The notes below the pieces were generated by a model. It ran no database searches. It saw only the letters and a program-made list of their open reading frames with translations, and was not told the DNA's origin. A stretch of 64,000 bases of DNA from Kurthia gibsonii (GTDB lineage: Bacteria; Bacillota; Bacilli; Bacillales_A; Planococcaceae). Positions 19,090-27,698 of this stretch are shown here, piece after piece; positions within the stretch are counted from its first letter, which is position 1; each line of letters starts with the position of its first letter. The stretch covers positions 1-64,000 of the forward strand of contig NZ_BJOB01000005.1 in NCBI RefSeq assembly GCF_006539985.1. Reading direction: 5' to 3'. Both the position numbers and the translations under genes were made by a program.

Positions 19090-19116
19090 GAATTTTCTGT
19101 AAATAACAGAAAATTC
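19090..19116 (+). promoter_or_regulatory. CodY operator-like inverted repeat before codY
   Basis: GAATTTTCTG (19090-19099) and CAGAAAATTC (19107-19116) form a perfect 10-bp inverted repeat with a 7-nt spacer. Two overlapping 15-mers resemble the CodY box AATTTTCWGAAAATT: 19091-19105 with 2 mismatches and 19101-19115 with 3. Overlapping boxes are known at strong CodY sites. The element lies about 25-50 nt downstream of the predicted codY start and just before the ribosome site, suited to a roadblock mode of autorepression. Confidence 0.65.
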
Positions 19117-19134
19117 ATGGGAGGACATAAATCA

Positions 19135-19914
19135 ATGAATTTATTAGAAAAAATCCGTAAAATTAACTCGATGTTACAAGCATCAGCTGGTAAAGCGGTT
19201 AACTTTAAGGAAATGGCGAATACTTTAGGAATGGTAATTGAAAGTAATGTATTCATCGTTAGCCGTAAAGGTAAGTTATTAGGTATTGAAATTAATCAAC
19301 AAATTGAGAATGAGCGTACTGCAAAAATGTTTGAAGAACGTCAATTCCCAGAAGATTATACAAAAAAACTATATGATTTTAGCGAAACTGTATCGAATAT
19401 CGGTGTTGACGATGAACATACAGCATTCCCAGTTGAAAATCGTGATGTATTTAAAAACGGTTTAACAACAATCGTACCAATCAATGGTGCTGGTGAACGT
19501 TTAGGTACATTAATTCTTGCACGTATTGATAACCGTTTTGAAGATGAGGATTTAATCCTTGCTGAATACGGTGCAACTGTAGTTGGTATGGAGATTCTTC
19601 GTGAAAAAGCAGAAGAAATTGAAGAAGAAGCGCGTTCAAAAGCTGTTGTGCAAATGGCAATTAATTCATTGTCTTACAGTGAATTAGAAGCAATTGAACA
19701 TATCTTTGAAGAGTTAGATGGTTCTGAAGGTTTATTAGTTGCCTCTAAAATTGCAGATCGTGTAGGGATTACACGTTCAGTAATCGTAAACGCATTACGT
19801 AAGTTAGAGTCAGCAGGTGTAATCGAATCACGTTCTTTAGGTATGAAGGGAACATATATTAAAGTATTAAACGCAAAATTCCTAACAGCATTAGCAGAAA
19901 TTAAAATGCGTTAA
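19135..19914 (+). CDS. codY: GTP-sensing transcriptional regulator CodY
   Basis: CodY senses branched-chain amino acids and GTP and represses nutrient-scavenging, motility and competence genes in rich conditions. The 259-aa protein starts [19 protein letters not shown], has the GAF sensor domain (about 1-155) and a C-terminal winged HTH (about 200-240, [23 protein letters not shown]). ATG 19135 follows GGGAGGA (19119-19125); an in-frame ATG at 19117 overlaps that site. Its own promoter and operator-like repeat lie just upstream, and a terminator closes it. Confidence 0.98.
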   Translation: MNLLEKIRKINSMLQASAGKAVNFKEMANTLGMVIESNVFIVSRKGKLLGIEINQQIENERTAKMFEERQFPEDYTKKLYDFSETVSNIGVDDEHTAFPVENRDVFKNGLTTIVPINGAGERLGTLILARIDNRFEDEDLILAEYGATVVGMEILREKAEEIEEEARSKAVVQMAINSLSYSELEAIEHIFEELDGSEGLLVASKIADRVGITRSVIVNALRKLESAGVIESRSLGMKGTYIKVLNAKFLTALAEIKMR

Positions 19915-19924
19915 TTAAAAGAAT

Positions 19925-19964
19925 AAAAGCTTGAGGCGCAAACATGTTGTCTCAAGCTTTTTTT
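19925..19964 (+). terminator. Intrinsic terminator after codY
   Basis: AAAAGCTTGAG (19925-19935) pairs with CTCAAGCTTTT (19951-19961); a T run follows. It separates codY from the fla/che operon. Confidence 0.9.
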
Positions 19965-20199
19965 ATTCCAAAGATATACAAATTTTTATTTTTGCGTTAT
20001 ATTTTGTTAGAAGGTAGAAGAATGGATTTTAAAAAAACAATATATCCCTTTAAAGTTCATATTTTCAATATTAAAATATGTATTTTTTGTGAAGTTAAAA
20101 AAAGGGATAATAAATAATAGTTGATATACCAACCTTCTTTATTGTTTTTTTTGATAATTATTAAAATTTCTGAGATAAAAAAGCGAAAAAATATACTTT

Positions 20200-20227
20200 T
20201 TGAAAAAGCTTTGAAATGTTATAGTAT
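20200..20227 (+). promoter_or_regulatory. Possible upstream SigA promoter for fla/che
   Basis: TTGAAA (20200-20205), a 16-nt spacer and TAGTAT (20222-20227). It lies about 390 nt before flgB. Confidence 0.45.
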
Positions 20228-20377
20228 TCACTTGAGGACGAGGCAACAGTAATTTTCTCATATCTTACAAATCGAAAAAAATTCGTCTAGTAAAAAAGTC
20301 TTTCTAATTTTATGATGAGGTTTTTCAAACAATTTAATTTAGAATTTGAAGATTATTTTTAATTGTTTCTAAACGAA

Positions 20378-20406
20378 TTGAAAAGGACTTAAGATGGGTG
20401 TATAAA
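20378..20406 (+). promoter_or_regulatory. SigA-type promoter for fla/che (Pfla/che)
   Basis: TTGAAA (20378-20383), a 17-nt spacer and TATAAA (20401-20406). It would start near 20413 and give a leader of about 205 nt. This is the best match in the region and the likely main promoter of the flgB operon. Confidence 0.65.
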
Positions 20407-20619
20407 GTAACATGGTGATAGTGTAAACTTCTGAAAACAACATTGAGATGATGGAAAAACTTTTGTATGCAATAAAACTAGCTCCTAAACAATAAAATAA
20501 GTATTTATACCTATTCTAATGTATCTAATATCAATAGACACTTTGGATTATCTTTATTACAATTATAATAGCTAAAGAAAAATTTCCTACGTAAATGAAA
20601 AAGTAATGAGGTGAGTTAA

Positions 20620-21012
20620 TTGGATCTTTTTGGGGGAACAATTAAAAATCTGGAAAATGGATTAAATTATGCAACGGTCAGACAAAAAACAATTGCACAA
20701 AATATCGCAAATGTAGATACACCGAACTATAAAGCAAAATCAGTTAGTTTTAAAGATTTACTACAAGAAGCAAATAATGAAGTTTTAACAGCAAATCGTA
20801 CAGATGCAAGACATATTAACTTCACTGGTGAATCGACAACACCAGGCGTATATAGTTATGCAAATTTAAAATACCGTCAAGATGGTAATGGTGTTGACAT
20901 GGATACAGAACAAGCTAATTTAGCTAAAAATGCAATTTACTATAATGCTCTAATTGAACGAGTAAGTAGTAAGTTCAATACGTTACAAACTGTGCTCAAA
21001 GGAGGTAACTAG
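20620..21012 (+). CDS. flgB: Flagellar basal-body rod protein FlgB
   Basis: A proximal rod subunit of 130 aa and first gene of the fla/che operon. The conserved NIANVDTPNYKA motif near residues 28-39 is typical of the rod/hook family. The start is TTG at 20620, eight nt after an ATGAGGTGA site; no ATG gives the family N-terminus. flgC follows after 2 nt. Confidence 0.96.
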   Translation: MDLFGGTIKNLENGLNYATVRQKTIAQNIANVDTPNYKAKSVSFKDLLQEANNEVLTANRTDARHINFTGESTTPGVYSYANLKYRQDGNGVDMDTEQANLAKNAIYYNALIERVSSKFNTLQTVLKGGN

Positions 21013-21014
21013 AA

Positions 21015-21479
21015 ATGTCGATTTTTCAAAGTTTAGATACGACTGGTTCAGCCTTAACAGCGCAACGTTTAAGAATGGATGTTATTTCATCGAATATGGC
21101 AAATGCTGAAACAACTCGCGCACGTCAAGTGAATGGTGAGTGGGAACCATATAGAAGAAAATCAGTTGTCCTGACAGCGCAAGAAGGTTCAGGGTCTTTT
21201 GCGAGCCATTTGAATGCAGCGATTGGCTCAAGTAGTAAGTCAGCAGGAAATGGCGTAAAGGTAACACGAATTTCAGAAGATAATGAAACACCTTTTAAAT
21301 TATCATATGATCCAAGTAATCCAGATGCTGATGAACAAGGCTATGTGAGATTACCAAACATTGATTCTTTAAAAGAGATGACAGATTTAATGTCAGCAAC
21401 ACGATCGTATGAAGCAAATGTAACCGTATTTAATGCAAATAAAGCAATGTTAACAAAGGCTCTTGAAATAGGAAAATAA
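21015..21479 (+). CDS. flgC: Flagellar basal-body rod protein FlgC
   Basis: A proximal rod protein of 154 aa. It shows the rod-family N-terminus with SSNMANAETTRA and the C-terminal EMTDLMSATRSYEANVTVFNANKAM. The ribosome site AAAGGAGG overlaps the end of flgB, so translation is coupled. Confidence 0.97.
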   Translation: MSIFQSLDTTGSALTAQRLRMDVISSNMANAETTRARQVNGEWEPYRRKSVVLTAQEGSGSFASHLNAAIGSSSKSAGNGVKVTRISEDNETPFKLSYDPSNPDADEQGYVRLPNIDSLKEMTDLMSATRSYEANVTVFNANKAMLTKALEIGK

Positions 21480-21502
21480 TAAAAATAGAAGGGGTGAATC
21501 CG

Positions 21503-21805
21503 ATGGATGTTTCACAAGTAGGTCTTACACAACCGATTGCACCAACATTGAATCAAGCTGCACCAACCAATCAAGTTGAATCAAAAGTAAGTTTTGGAGA
21601 CACATTGAAACAAGCGATTAATTCGGTAAACGAAGTACAACAAAAATCCGATTTAATGACGAATAAACTAATTGCAGGCCAAGAGGTTGAATTATCAGAT
21701 GTTATGATTACTGCTCAAAAAGCAAGCGTCACATTAAATACAGCATTGCAAATTAGAAATAAAGCAGTAGAAGCTTATCAAGAAATTATGCGAATGTCTG
21801 TTTAA
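21503..21805 (+). CDS. fliE: Flagellar hook-basal body complex protein FliE
   Basis: A small export substrate (100 aa) linking the MS ring to the proximal rod. The conserved part is VSFGDTLKQAINSVNEVQQKSD and LSDVMITAQKASVTLNTALQIRNKAVEAYQEIMRM. The ATG at 21503 is chosen; a GTG at 21494 is too close to the AGAAGGGG ribosome site. Confidence 0.95.
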   Translation: MDVSQVGLTQPIAPTLNQAAPTNQVESKVSFGDTLKQAINSVNEVQQKSDLMTNKLIAGQEVELSDVMITAQKASVTLNTALQIRNKAVEAYQEIMRMSV

Positions 21806-21845
21806 TTTGTAGCAAAGACGTATTTAACGTAATCGGAGGCCAAAC

Positions 21846-21854
21846 ATGATATGA
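21846..21854 (+). other. Two-codon minicistron (Met-Ile-stop) overlapping the fliF start
   Basis: ATG ATA TGA begins 6 nt after GGAGG (21835-21839), the optimal spacing, while the fliF ATG (21851) is 11 nt away. The stop overlaps the fliF start as ATGA. A ribosome could initiate here, terminate at once and restart on fliF. Confidence 0.4.
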
Positions 21855-23455
21855 ATGAAAGAATAACCAAACTAAGAACCGATTTGACTAAATTTTGGAA
21901 GAGTAGGTCAAAACGACAAAAAGGAACAATGATTGGTTTATTAGCAGCCATTATTATTGGTGCAGCACTCATTACATACTTTATGACACGTGTAACGTAT
22001 TCACCATTATATTCAAATTTGACAGCGGCAGAAGTGGGTCAGATCAAAGCACAATTAGATACACAGGGTGTGAAGTATGAAATTACTGCAGGTGGTACAG
22101 CTATTTCAGTACCATCAGACAAAGTAGATGAATTGGTAGTAAACTTAGCTGCTCAAGGTCTTCCAAAGAGCGGTGAAATTGATTATTCATTTTTCTCACA
22201 AAATGCAAGTTTTGGTATGACGGATAATGAATTTAATGTTATTAAAGTAGCATCTATTCAAACTGAATTAGCGAATTTAATGAAAAACATCGATGGCGTT
22301 AAAGATGCTAAAGTTATGTTGAATTTACCAGAACAAAGTACATTTGTTAGTGAAAGTGATAAAAATAAAGATGCGAGTGCTTCTATTGTTTTAAATACAG
22401 CACCTGGACAGCAGTTTAGTGAAGAACAAATTCGTACATTATACAACCTAGTAGCTAAAAGTGTGCCGAATCTAAGTACTGATAATATTGTCATTACGAA
22501 TCAATACAATGAATATTTTGATTTAGCAGGTGGCGATGCTGAATCATCGAATGTAGCGAATGCAGGAAATCAATTGGCAGTTAAAAAACAAATTGAAAGA
22601 GATTTACAACGCCAAGTACAAGGTCTACTAAGTAATATTATGGGTAACGGAAAAGCAATTGTAACCGTTACTTCTGATATTGACTTTACAAAAGAGAATC
22701 GTGAAGAAAATTTAGTTGAACCAGTAGACAAAGAGAATATGTCCGGTATCGAAATTAGCGCTCAAAAAATCAATGAAACATATACGGGGAATGCAGCTGG
22801 TGCAACTGGAACACCAGAAGCTGAAACAAATACAGATAATTTTACAAATTATCAAGAAGGAACAAGTAATGGTAATGGTGATTACGAAAAAACTTCTGAA
22901 ACAGTGAATAAAGAAGTGAACCGAATTAAACGTCAAATTGTAGAAAGTCCTTATCGTATTCGTGATTTAGGTATTCAAGTGGTGGTTGAACCACCAACAG
23001 CTGATGATCCAGCCTCATTAGATCCAGCAACGCAAAATGATATTAAAACGATGCTTGATTCAGTTGTTCGAACATCGATTGATAAGAGTTCGGCAGGAAC
23101 ATTATCTGACGAAGCAGTTGATCAAAAAGTAACCGTTTCTGTGCAACAATTAAACGGTAAACCAGATACAACACCGAATACAACACCAGCAATTCCTTGG
23201 TGGGTATGGGTAATCGGTGGTATTTTAGTTGTTGTGATTGCATTATTAGCATTCTTCATTATTCGCTCACGTCGTCGTCAAGATGAAGATGAATACGAGG
23301 AGTATGATGAAGAATTTGATGAGATTAATGTAGATGATATATCAGATGAAAAAGAGACAGAAGGCACTGTGAGAAGAAAACAACTTGAAAAAATGGCGAA
23401 AGAAAAACCAGAAGACTTCGCTAAGTTACTTCGATCATGGATTTCTGAAGAATAG
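21851..23455 (+). CDS. fliF: Flagellar MS-ring protein FliF
   Basis: FliF builds the membrane ring on which the rod, C ring and export gate assemble. The 534-aa protein has two membrane helices (about 25-46 and 448-470) around the periplasmic ring-building domains, and an acidic C-terminal tail ending in EDFAKLLRSWISEE, the FliG-binding segment. The start ATG 21851 is preceded by a minicistron. fliG follows after 18 nt. Confidence 0.97.
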   Translation: MNERITKLRTDLTKFWKSRSKRQKGTMIGLLAAIIIGAALITYFMTRVTYSPLYSNLTAAEVGQIKAQLDTQGVKYEITAGGTAISVPSDKVDELVVNLAAQGLPKSGEIDYSFFSQNASFGMTDNEFNVIKVASIQTELANLMKNIDGVKDAKVMLNLPEQSTFVSESDKNKDASASIVLNTAPGQQFSEEQIRTLYNLVAKSVPNLSTDNIVITNQYNEYFDLAGGDAESSNVANAGNQLAVKKQIERDLQRQVQGLLSNIMGNGKAIVTVTSDIDFTKENREENLVEPVDKENMSGIEISAQKINETYTGNAAGATGTPEAETNTDNFTNYQEGTSNGNGDYEKTSETVNKEVNRIKRQIVESPYRIRDLGIQVVVEPPTADDPASLDPATQNDIKTMLDSVVRTSIDKSSAGTLSDEAVDQKVTVSVQQLNGKPDTTPNTTPAIPWWVWVIGGILVVVIALLAFFIIRSRRRQDEDEYEEYDEEFDEINVDDISDEKETEGTVRRKQLEKMAKEKPEDFAKLLRSWISEE

Positions 23456-23473
23456 GAATGGGAGGTTAATGCA

Positions 23474-24490
23474 GTGGCAACAAAGAAAGAGAAAGAATTA
23501 TCTGGCAAACAGAAAGCTGCACTCTTGTTAATTTCTTTGGGACCTGAGGTGTCGGCATCGGTTTATAAACATTTAAATGAAGAAGAAATCGAACGTTTAA
23601 CATTAGAAATTTCGAGTGTAAAGCGTGTTGAACCCGAAATTAAAGAAGAAATTATAGAAGAGTTTCATAATATTGCATTAGCGCAAGATTATATTTCACA
23701 AGGCGGTATTGGTTATGCCAAAACCGTATTAGAAAAAGCGCTTGGAAACGATCAAGCACAGGCGATTATTAATCGCCTAACTTCTTCTTTACAAGTACGA
23801 CCTTTTGATTTTGCTCGTCGTACAGATCCAGCGCAAATTTTTAACTTTATTCAAAATGAGCATCCACAAACAATCGCTTTAATTTTATCTTATCTCGAAC
23901 CACAACAAGCGGGAACGATTTTATCGTCGTTACCACAAGAAGTGCAAGCAGACATTGCGAAGCGTATTGCAACGATGGAATCGACTTCACCAGAAGTAAT
24001 TAGTGAGATTGAGTCTGTTTTAGAAAGAAAGCTATCGTCTACAATGACACAAGACTACACAGAAACGGGTGGCGTAGATGCAGTTGTAGAAGTTCTGAAT
24101 GGTGTAGATCGTCAAACAGAAAAAACAATTTTGGATGCACTCGAAATTCAAGATCCAGAACTTGCAGAAGAAATCAAGAAGCGCATGTTTGTATTCGAAG
24201 ATATCGTCACATTGGACAACCGTTCGATTCAACGTGTTATTCGTGATGCAGAAAATGCTGATTTAATGTTAGCGATGAAAGTATCGAGTGAAGATGTAAA
24301 AAGTATTCTATTTAAAAATATGTCACAACGTATGGCAGAGACATTCCAAGAAGAGATGGAAGTTATGGGACCTGTTCGTTTACGTGATGTTGAAGAAGCA
24401 CAAACAAGAATTGTTGCGATTACAAGACGTTTAGAAGACGCAGGCGAAATTATTATTGCTCGTGGCGGAGGAGATGACGTCATTGTCTAG
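23474..24490 (+). CDS. fliG: Flagellar motor switch protein FliG
   Basis: FliG is the C-ring protein that interacts with the stators and generates torque. The 338-aa protein contains FliG N, middle (with EHPQTIALILSYL) and C-terminal domains; the charged torque helix region is in NAEDLMLAMKVSSED-like sequence (ENADLMLAMKVSSEDV). The start is GTG 23474 after a GGGAGG site; no in-frame ATG gives a better start. It overlaps fliH. Confidence 0.97.
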   Translation: MATKKEKELSGKQKAALLLISLGPEVSASVYKHLNEEEIERLTLEISSVKRVEPEIKEEIIEEFHNIALAQDYISQGGIGYAKTVLEKALGNDQAQAIINRLTSSLQVRPFDFARRTDPAQIFNFIQNEHPQTIALILSYLEPQQAGTILSSLPQEVQADIAKRIATMESTSPEVISEIESVLERKLSSTMTQDYTETGGVDAVVEVLNGVDRQTEKTILDALEIQDPELAEEIKKRMFVFEDIVTLDNRSIQRVIRDAENADLMLAMKVSSEDVKSILFKNMSQRMAETFQEEMEVMGPVRLRDVEEAQTRIVAITRRLEDAGEIIIARGGGDDVIV

Positions 24491-25253
24491 AATTATTCGT
24501 TCCACAGCTGAAGAATCAAATATACGTGAAATTAAAATTCGTAAATTTTCTTTTACAGAAGAATTGGAAACAGGTGAAATAGAAGGGAATATGTCTGTGC
24601 CCTCTATTTTAGATGAACAAAATCGTATTCGGCAAAGCTTTGAAGAGGAAGTAGCAAGTACGCGTGCACAAATGGCACAAGAACAACAAGCGCTTCAAGA
24701 AAGCTTGGCACAACAACGTCAAGATTGGGAACTAGAAAAACAACAATTACAACAACAGGCATATGAAGAAGGTTTTCAAAAAGGTTATGCAGATGGCGAG
24801 ATGAAAATTCGTGAAGACCTGCAACAAAAAGTAAATGAAGCAAATGAATTAGTTCATGCAGCCGTTGAAAATGGAAATGTATACTTACAAGAACAAGAAC
24901 GTATTATTTTAGATTTAGCAATTGAATCTGCAAATCGAATACTCGGACGCAAAATTGAAGAAAATCCAGATGTGTTTTTAGATATTGTGAAGCGTGCATT
25001 GATAGAAGTAAGAGAATCTGAGTTTATTAAAGTATTTACTTCAAGTACATACTATTCATATGTAACAAGTAAGCGAGATGAACTCGAAACACTGTTACCA
25101 CCGAACTTATTATTCACAGTGTTTGTTGATGATCAATTAGACGAAACAGCATGTTATATCGAAAGTAATCATGGGCGTATGATTGTTACGCTAGATGAAC
25201 AGTTAAATGAATTAAAAAAAATATTATTAGCAATTTTAGAAAGTGAGGATTGA
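24474..25253 (+). CDS. fliH: Flagellar assembly protein FliH
   Basis: FliH regulates the FliI export ATPase as its peripheral stalk. The ~259-aa protein has a long central coiled coil (about 45-125, rich in E, Q and K) with the GxxxG-like AYEEGFQKGYADGEMK, and a C-terminal V-ATPase E-subunit-like domain. ATG 24474 (MTSLSRIIRS) fits the family N-terminus but lies right at GGAGGAG; TTG 24483 has better spacing, so the start is uncertain by three codons. It overlaps fliG by 17 nt. Confidence 0.93.
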   Translation: MTSLSRIIRSTAEESNIREIKIRKFSFTEELETGEIEGNMSVPSILDEQNRIRQSFEEEVASTRAQMAQEQQALQESLAQQRQDWELEKQQLQQQAYEEGFQKGYADGEMKIREDLQQKVNEANELVHAAVENGNVYLQEQERIILDLAIESANRILGRKIEENPDVFLDIVKRALIEVRESEFIKVFTSSTYYSYVTSKRDELETLLPPNLLFTVFVDDQLDETACYIESNHGRMIVTLDEQLNELKKILLAILESED

Positions 25254-25259
25254 ACGTGA

Positions 25260-26582
25260 ATGAAAGCAGTCGACTTATTAAAACGAATTACCGAAGTACC
25301 GACGTTTAAAAAGTACGGTCGTGTGTCAAGAGTTGTCGGCTTAATGATTGAATCCAATGGACCAGCTAGTTCGATTGGGGATGTCTGCAAAATTCACGTA
25401 CATTCTTCTCATACAGGTCATCAAGAAATTTTGGCTGAAGTAGTTGGTTTTAAAGATGACATTGTTGTTCTAATGCCTTTTACATCATTAAAGGATATCT
25501 CGATTGGTTGTTTGGTAGAAGGTACGAACCAACCTCTTGAAATAAAAGTAGGTCCAGAACTCATCGGGAAAATTTTAGATTCGATGGGGCGACCGATTGA
25601 CGGTTCATTATTACCACGAGGCTTAGCTACGGTACAAACGGAAGGAGAGCCACCTAATCCGTTAACAAGACCACCAATTAATGACACATTAGAAGTTGGT
25701 GTAAAAGCGATTGATGGAATGTTGACGGTTGGGAATGGTCAGCGTATTGGTATCTTTGCTGGCTCTGGTGTTGGTAAAAGTACATTATTAGGTATGATTG
25801 CACGCAATACAAAAGCTGATTTGAACGTTATTGCATTAATTGGTGAGCGTGGTCGTGAGGTGCGTGAATTTATTGAGCGTGATTTAGGGCCTGAAGGTTT
25901 AAAACGTTCCATTGTGGTGGCTGCAACGTCAGACCAGCCTGCATTGATGCGTATTAAAGGTGCTTTTACAGCAACAGCTATTGCAGAATATTTTAGAGAA
26001 CAGGGCTTAAATGTAATGCTCATGATGGACTCTGTTACACGTGTAGCGATGGCGCAACGTGAGGTTGGACTGGCAACAGGGGAACCCCCAGCGCAAAAGG
26101 GTTATACCCCTTCTGTTTTTGCGATTTTACCAAAACTCTTAGAACGAACGGGTACAAATGAAAAAGGCTCAATCACAGCTTTTTATACGGTCTTAGTAGA
26201 TGGCGATGATATGAATGAGCCGATTGCTGATACTGTACGAGGTATTCTTGATGGACATATCGTATTAGACCGGAACTTGGCAAATAGAGGGCAATATCCT
26301 GCGATTAATATTTTAAAATCAGTTAGTCGTTTAATGAATCATATTGCAACACCTGAACACGTAGTAGCCGCAACAAAATTGAGAGAACTTTATTATACGT
26401 ATATGAAAAATGAAGATTTAATTAATATTGGTGCATATAAAAGAGGCTCTTCACAAGAAGTTGATCAAGCGATTCAATATGAACCAATTATTACGTCGTT
26501 TTTAAAACAAGGTTTTATGGACCCCGTTTCAATGGAACAAACTGTGAATGAATTAACGAATCTTGCAAGAGGTGTTATGTAG
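25260..26582 (+). CDS. fliI: Flagellum-specific ATP synthase FliI
   Basis: The ATPase of the flagellar type III export apparatus. The 440-aa protein is an F1-beta-type ATPase with P-loop GSGVGKST (168-175), Walker B VMLMMDSVTRVA and the signature PPAQKGYTPSVFAILPKLLERTG. It starts 6 nt after fliH and shares one base with the fliJ start (TAGTG). Confidence 0.98.
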   Translation: MKAVDLLKRITEVPTFKKYGRVSRVVGLMIESNGPASSIGDVCKIHVHSSHTGHQEILAEVVGFKDDIVVLMPFTSLKDISIGCLVEGTNQPLEIKVGPELIGKILDSMGRPIDGSLLPRGLATVQTEGEPPNPLTRPPINDTLEVGVKAIDGMLTVGNGQRIGIFAGSGVGKSTLLGMIARNTKADLNVIALIGERGREVREFIERDLGPEGLKRSIVVAATSDQPALMRIKGAFTATAIAEYFREQGLNVMLMMDSVTRVAMAQREVGLATGEPPAQKGYTPSVFAILPKLLERTGTNEKGSITAFYTVLVDGDDMNEPIADTVRGILDGHIVLDRNLANRGQYPAINILKSVSRLMNHIATPEHVVAATKLRELYYTYMKNEDLINIGAYKRGSSQEVDQAIQYEPIITSFLKQGFMDPVSMEQTVNELTNLARGVM

Positions 26583-27034
26583 TGGCGAATGCTTATCAAT
26601 ATCGTTTTAGTCAAGTAATGGACATAAAAGAGCAAGAAAAGAATGAAGCCGAAATGGCTTATAAAGAATCAGTTACTTCTTTTGAGGAGATAGCTACACA
26701 TATGTATGACGCATTAAAAAAGAAAGAAGACTTACTCGCATTTCAACAAGAAAAAATGCAGTCGGGACTTAGTATTTTAGAAATGCATAATTATGCGAAT
26801 TTTATTGATAGTATGGAAAAAAAGATTGCTGATTTACAAGAAAAAGTTATTCAAGCACGTTCGAAAATGCAATGGTTTGAAGAAAAACTTTTAGAAGTAT
26901 CGCTTGAATTTAAAAAATATGAAAAAATGCAAGAACGTGATTATGAGGCCTATCAAAAAGAAGAAGATCGTTTAGAAATGATTCAATTAGATGAGATTTC
27001 GCAAATTGCATTTTACAACAAGGGAGTATGGTGA
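26582..27034 (+). CDS. fliJ: Flagellar export chaperone FliJ
   Basis: A 150-aa, almost entirely coiled-coil protein that sits in the FliI hexamer and couples ATP hydrolysis to export. It starts with GTG at 26582 (VANAYQYRFSQVMDIKEQEKN), overlapping the fliI stop by one base, with the family pattern of Arg/Lys/Glu heptads throughout. Identity rests on pattern plus position between fliI and motE. Confidence 0.93.
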   Translation: MANAYQYRFSQVMDIKEQEKNEAEMAYKESVTSFEEIATHMYDALKKKEDLLAFQQEKMQSGLSILEMHNYANFIDSMEKKIADLQEKVIQARSKMQWFEEKLLEVSLEFKKYEKMQERDYEAYQKEEDRLEMIQLDEISQIAFYNKGVW

Positions 27035-27038
27035 AGTC

Positions 27039-27674
27039 ATGGCAAAGAAACCTGTAGCGTCTAAAAAACCGCGTAAAAAACAGTCTGTGATGGATCCGAA
27101 TGAGCAAAATTCTGAACCAAAAGGACCTGGGAAATTACAAAAACTATTCTTTTGGGTCATTATTCCTGTACTATTTGCATTGGCCGTTGGATTAATTGTA
27201 GCGGAAGTAACAGGTACGAACGTATTTGAAAAAGCAAAAACACTCGTGGGGGAAAATTCGGACCAAACAGAGCAAACAACAGAGCAATCAATTGAAGATT
27301 ATAATAAAGAAATTGTGAAATTGCAGGCGCAATTAAAAGAAAAAGAAGCTCTTGTAACGAAATTACAATCACAAATTGATGCCAATAAGACAGATACATC
27401 AAAATTAGAAGTAGAGAAAAAGCGATTAGAAAAAGAAGTCAAGAAATTACAAGATGGTAAAGCAGATAATAAAACTGACTCCACACTTTTAACGAAAACA
27501 TACGAGCAAATGGCTCCTAAATCAGCGGCAGCAGCGATTTCTGCAATGAAAAATGAAGAAGCTTTAAGTATTTTAAATAATTTAAAGCCTGCAACACTGG
27601 CACCAATTTTAGAGAAAATGACACCTGAAAAAGCAGCTTATTATACAGAAGCAATGTCTAAAGGTGAAAAATAA
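27039..27674 (+). CDS. ylxF: MotE/YlxF-like flagellar membrane protein with MgtE_N-like domain
   Basis: A 211-aa protein with a basic N-terminus, one membrane helix (about 35-58, FFWVIIPVLFALAVGLIVAEV), a coiled coil (about 80-140) and a C-terminal magnesium-transporter-N-like domain (KSAAAAISAMKNEEALSILNNL). This layout is that of MotE/YlxF, a putative chaperone for motor proteins. It sits 4 nt after fliJ as in other Bacillales. The ribosome site (AAGGGAG) is 12 nt from the ATG at 27039. Confidence 0.9.
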   Translation: MAKKPVASKKPRKKQSVMDPNEQNSEPKGPGKLQKLFFWVIIPVLFALAVGLIVAEVTGTNVFEKAKTLVGENSDQTEQTTEQSIEDYNKEIVKLQAQLKEKEALVTKLQSQIDANKTDTSKLEVEKKRLEKEVKKLQDGKADNKTDSTLLTKTYEQMAPKSAAAAISAMKNEEALSILNNLKPATLAPILEKMTPEKAAYYTEAMSKGEK

Positions 27675-27698
27675 AATGGTTTGAAGGGAGGTGAATAT

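Larger units (their letters stand above)
19965..20619 (+). promoter_or_regulatory. 655-bp AT-rich regulatory region before the fla/che operon
   Basis: No convincing gene is seen here; the only framed candidate is a 31-codon ORF at 20022-20117 that looks spurious. The region holds an 8-bp inverted repeat CATATTTT/AAAATATG (20058-20080), two SigA-like promoters (20200-20227 and 20378-20406), and about 200 nt of leader before flgB. A weak CodY-like core (TTCTGAAAA within 20425-20439, 4 mismatches over 15) lies just downstream of the second promoter. No SigD-type promoter was found. Confidence 0.6.

Noticed and set aside
20022-20117. 31-codon ORF before flgB with a weak AAGG site
   Set aside because: Low-complexity AT-rich composition, no family resemblance and no clear promoter; it overlaps an inverted repeat.
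20425-20439. CodY box at the fla/che promoter as a firm operator
   Set aside because: Four of 15 positions differ; in AT-rich DNA this occurs by chance, so it is mentioned only as a weak candidate.
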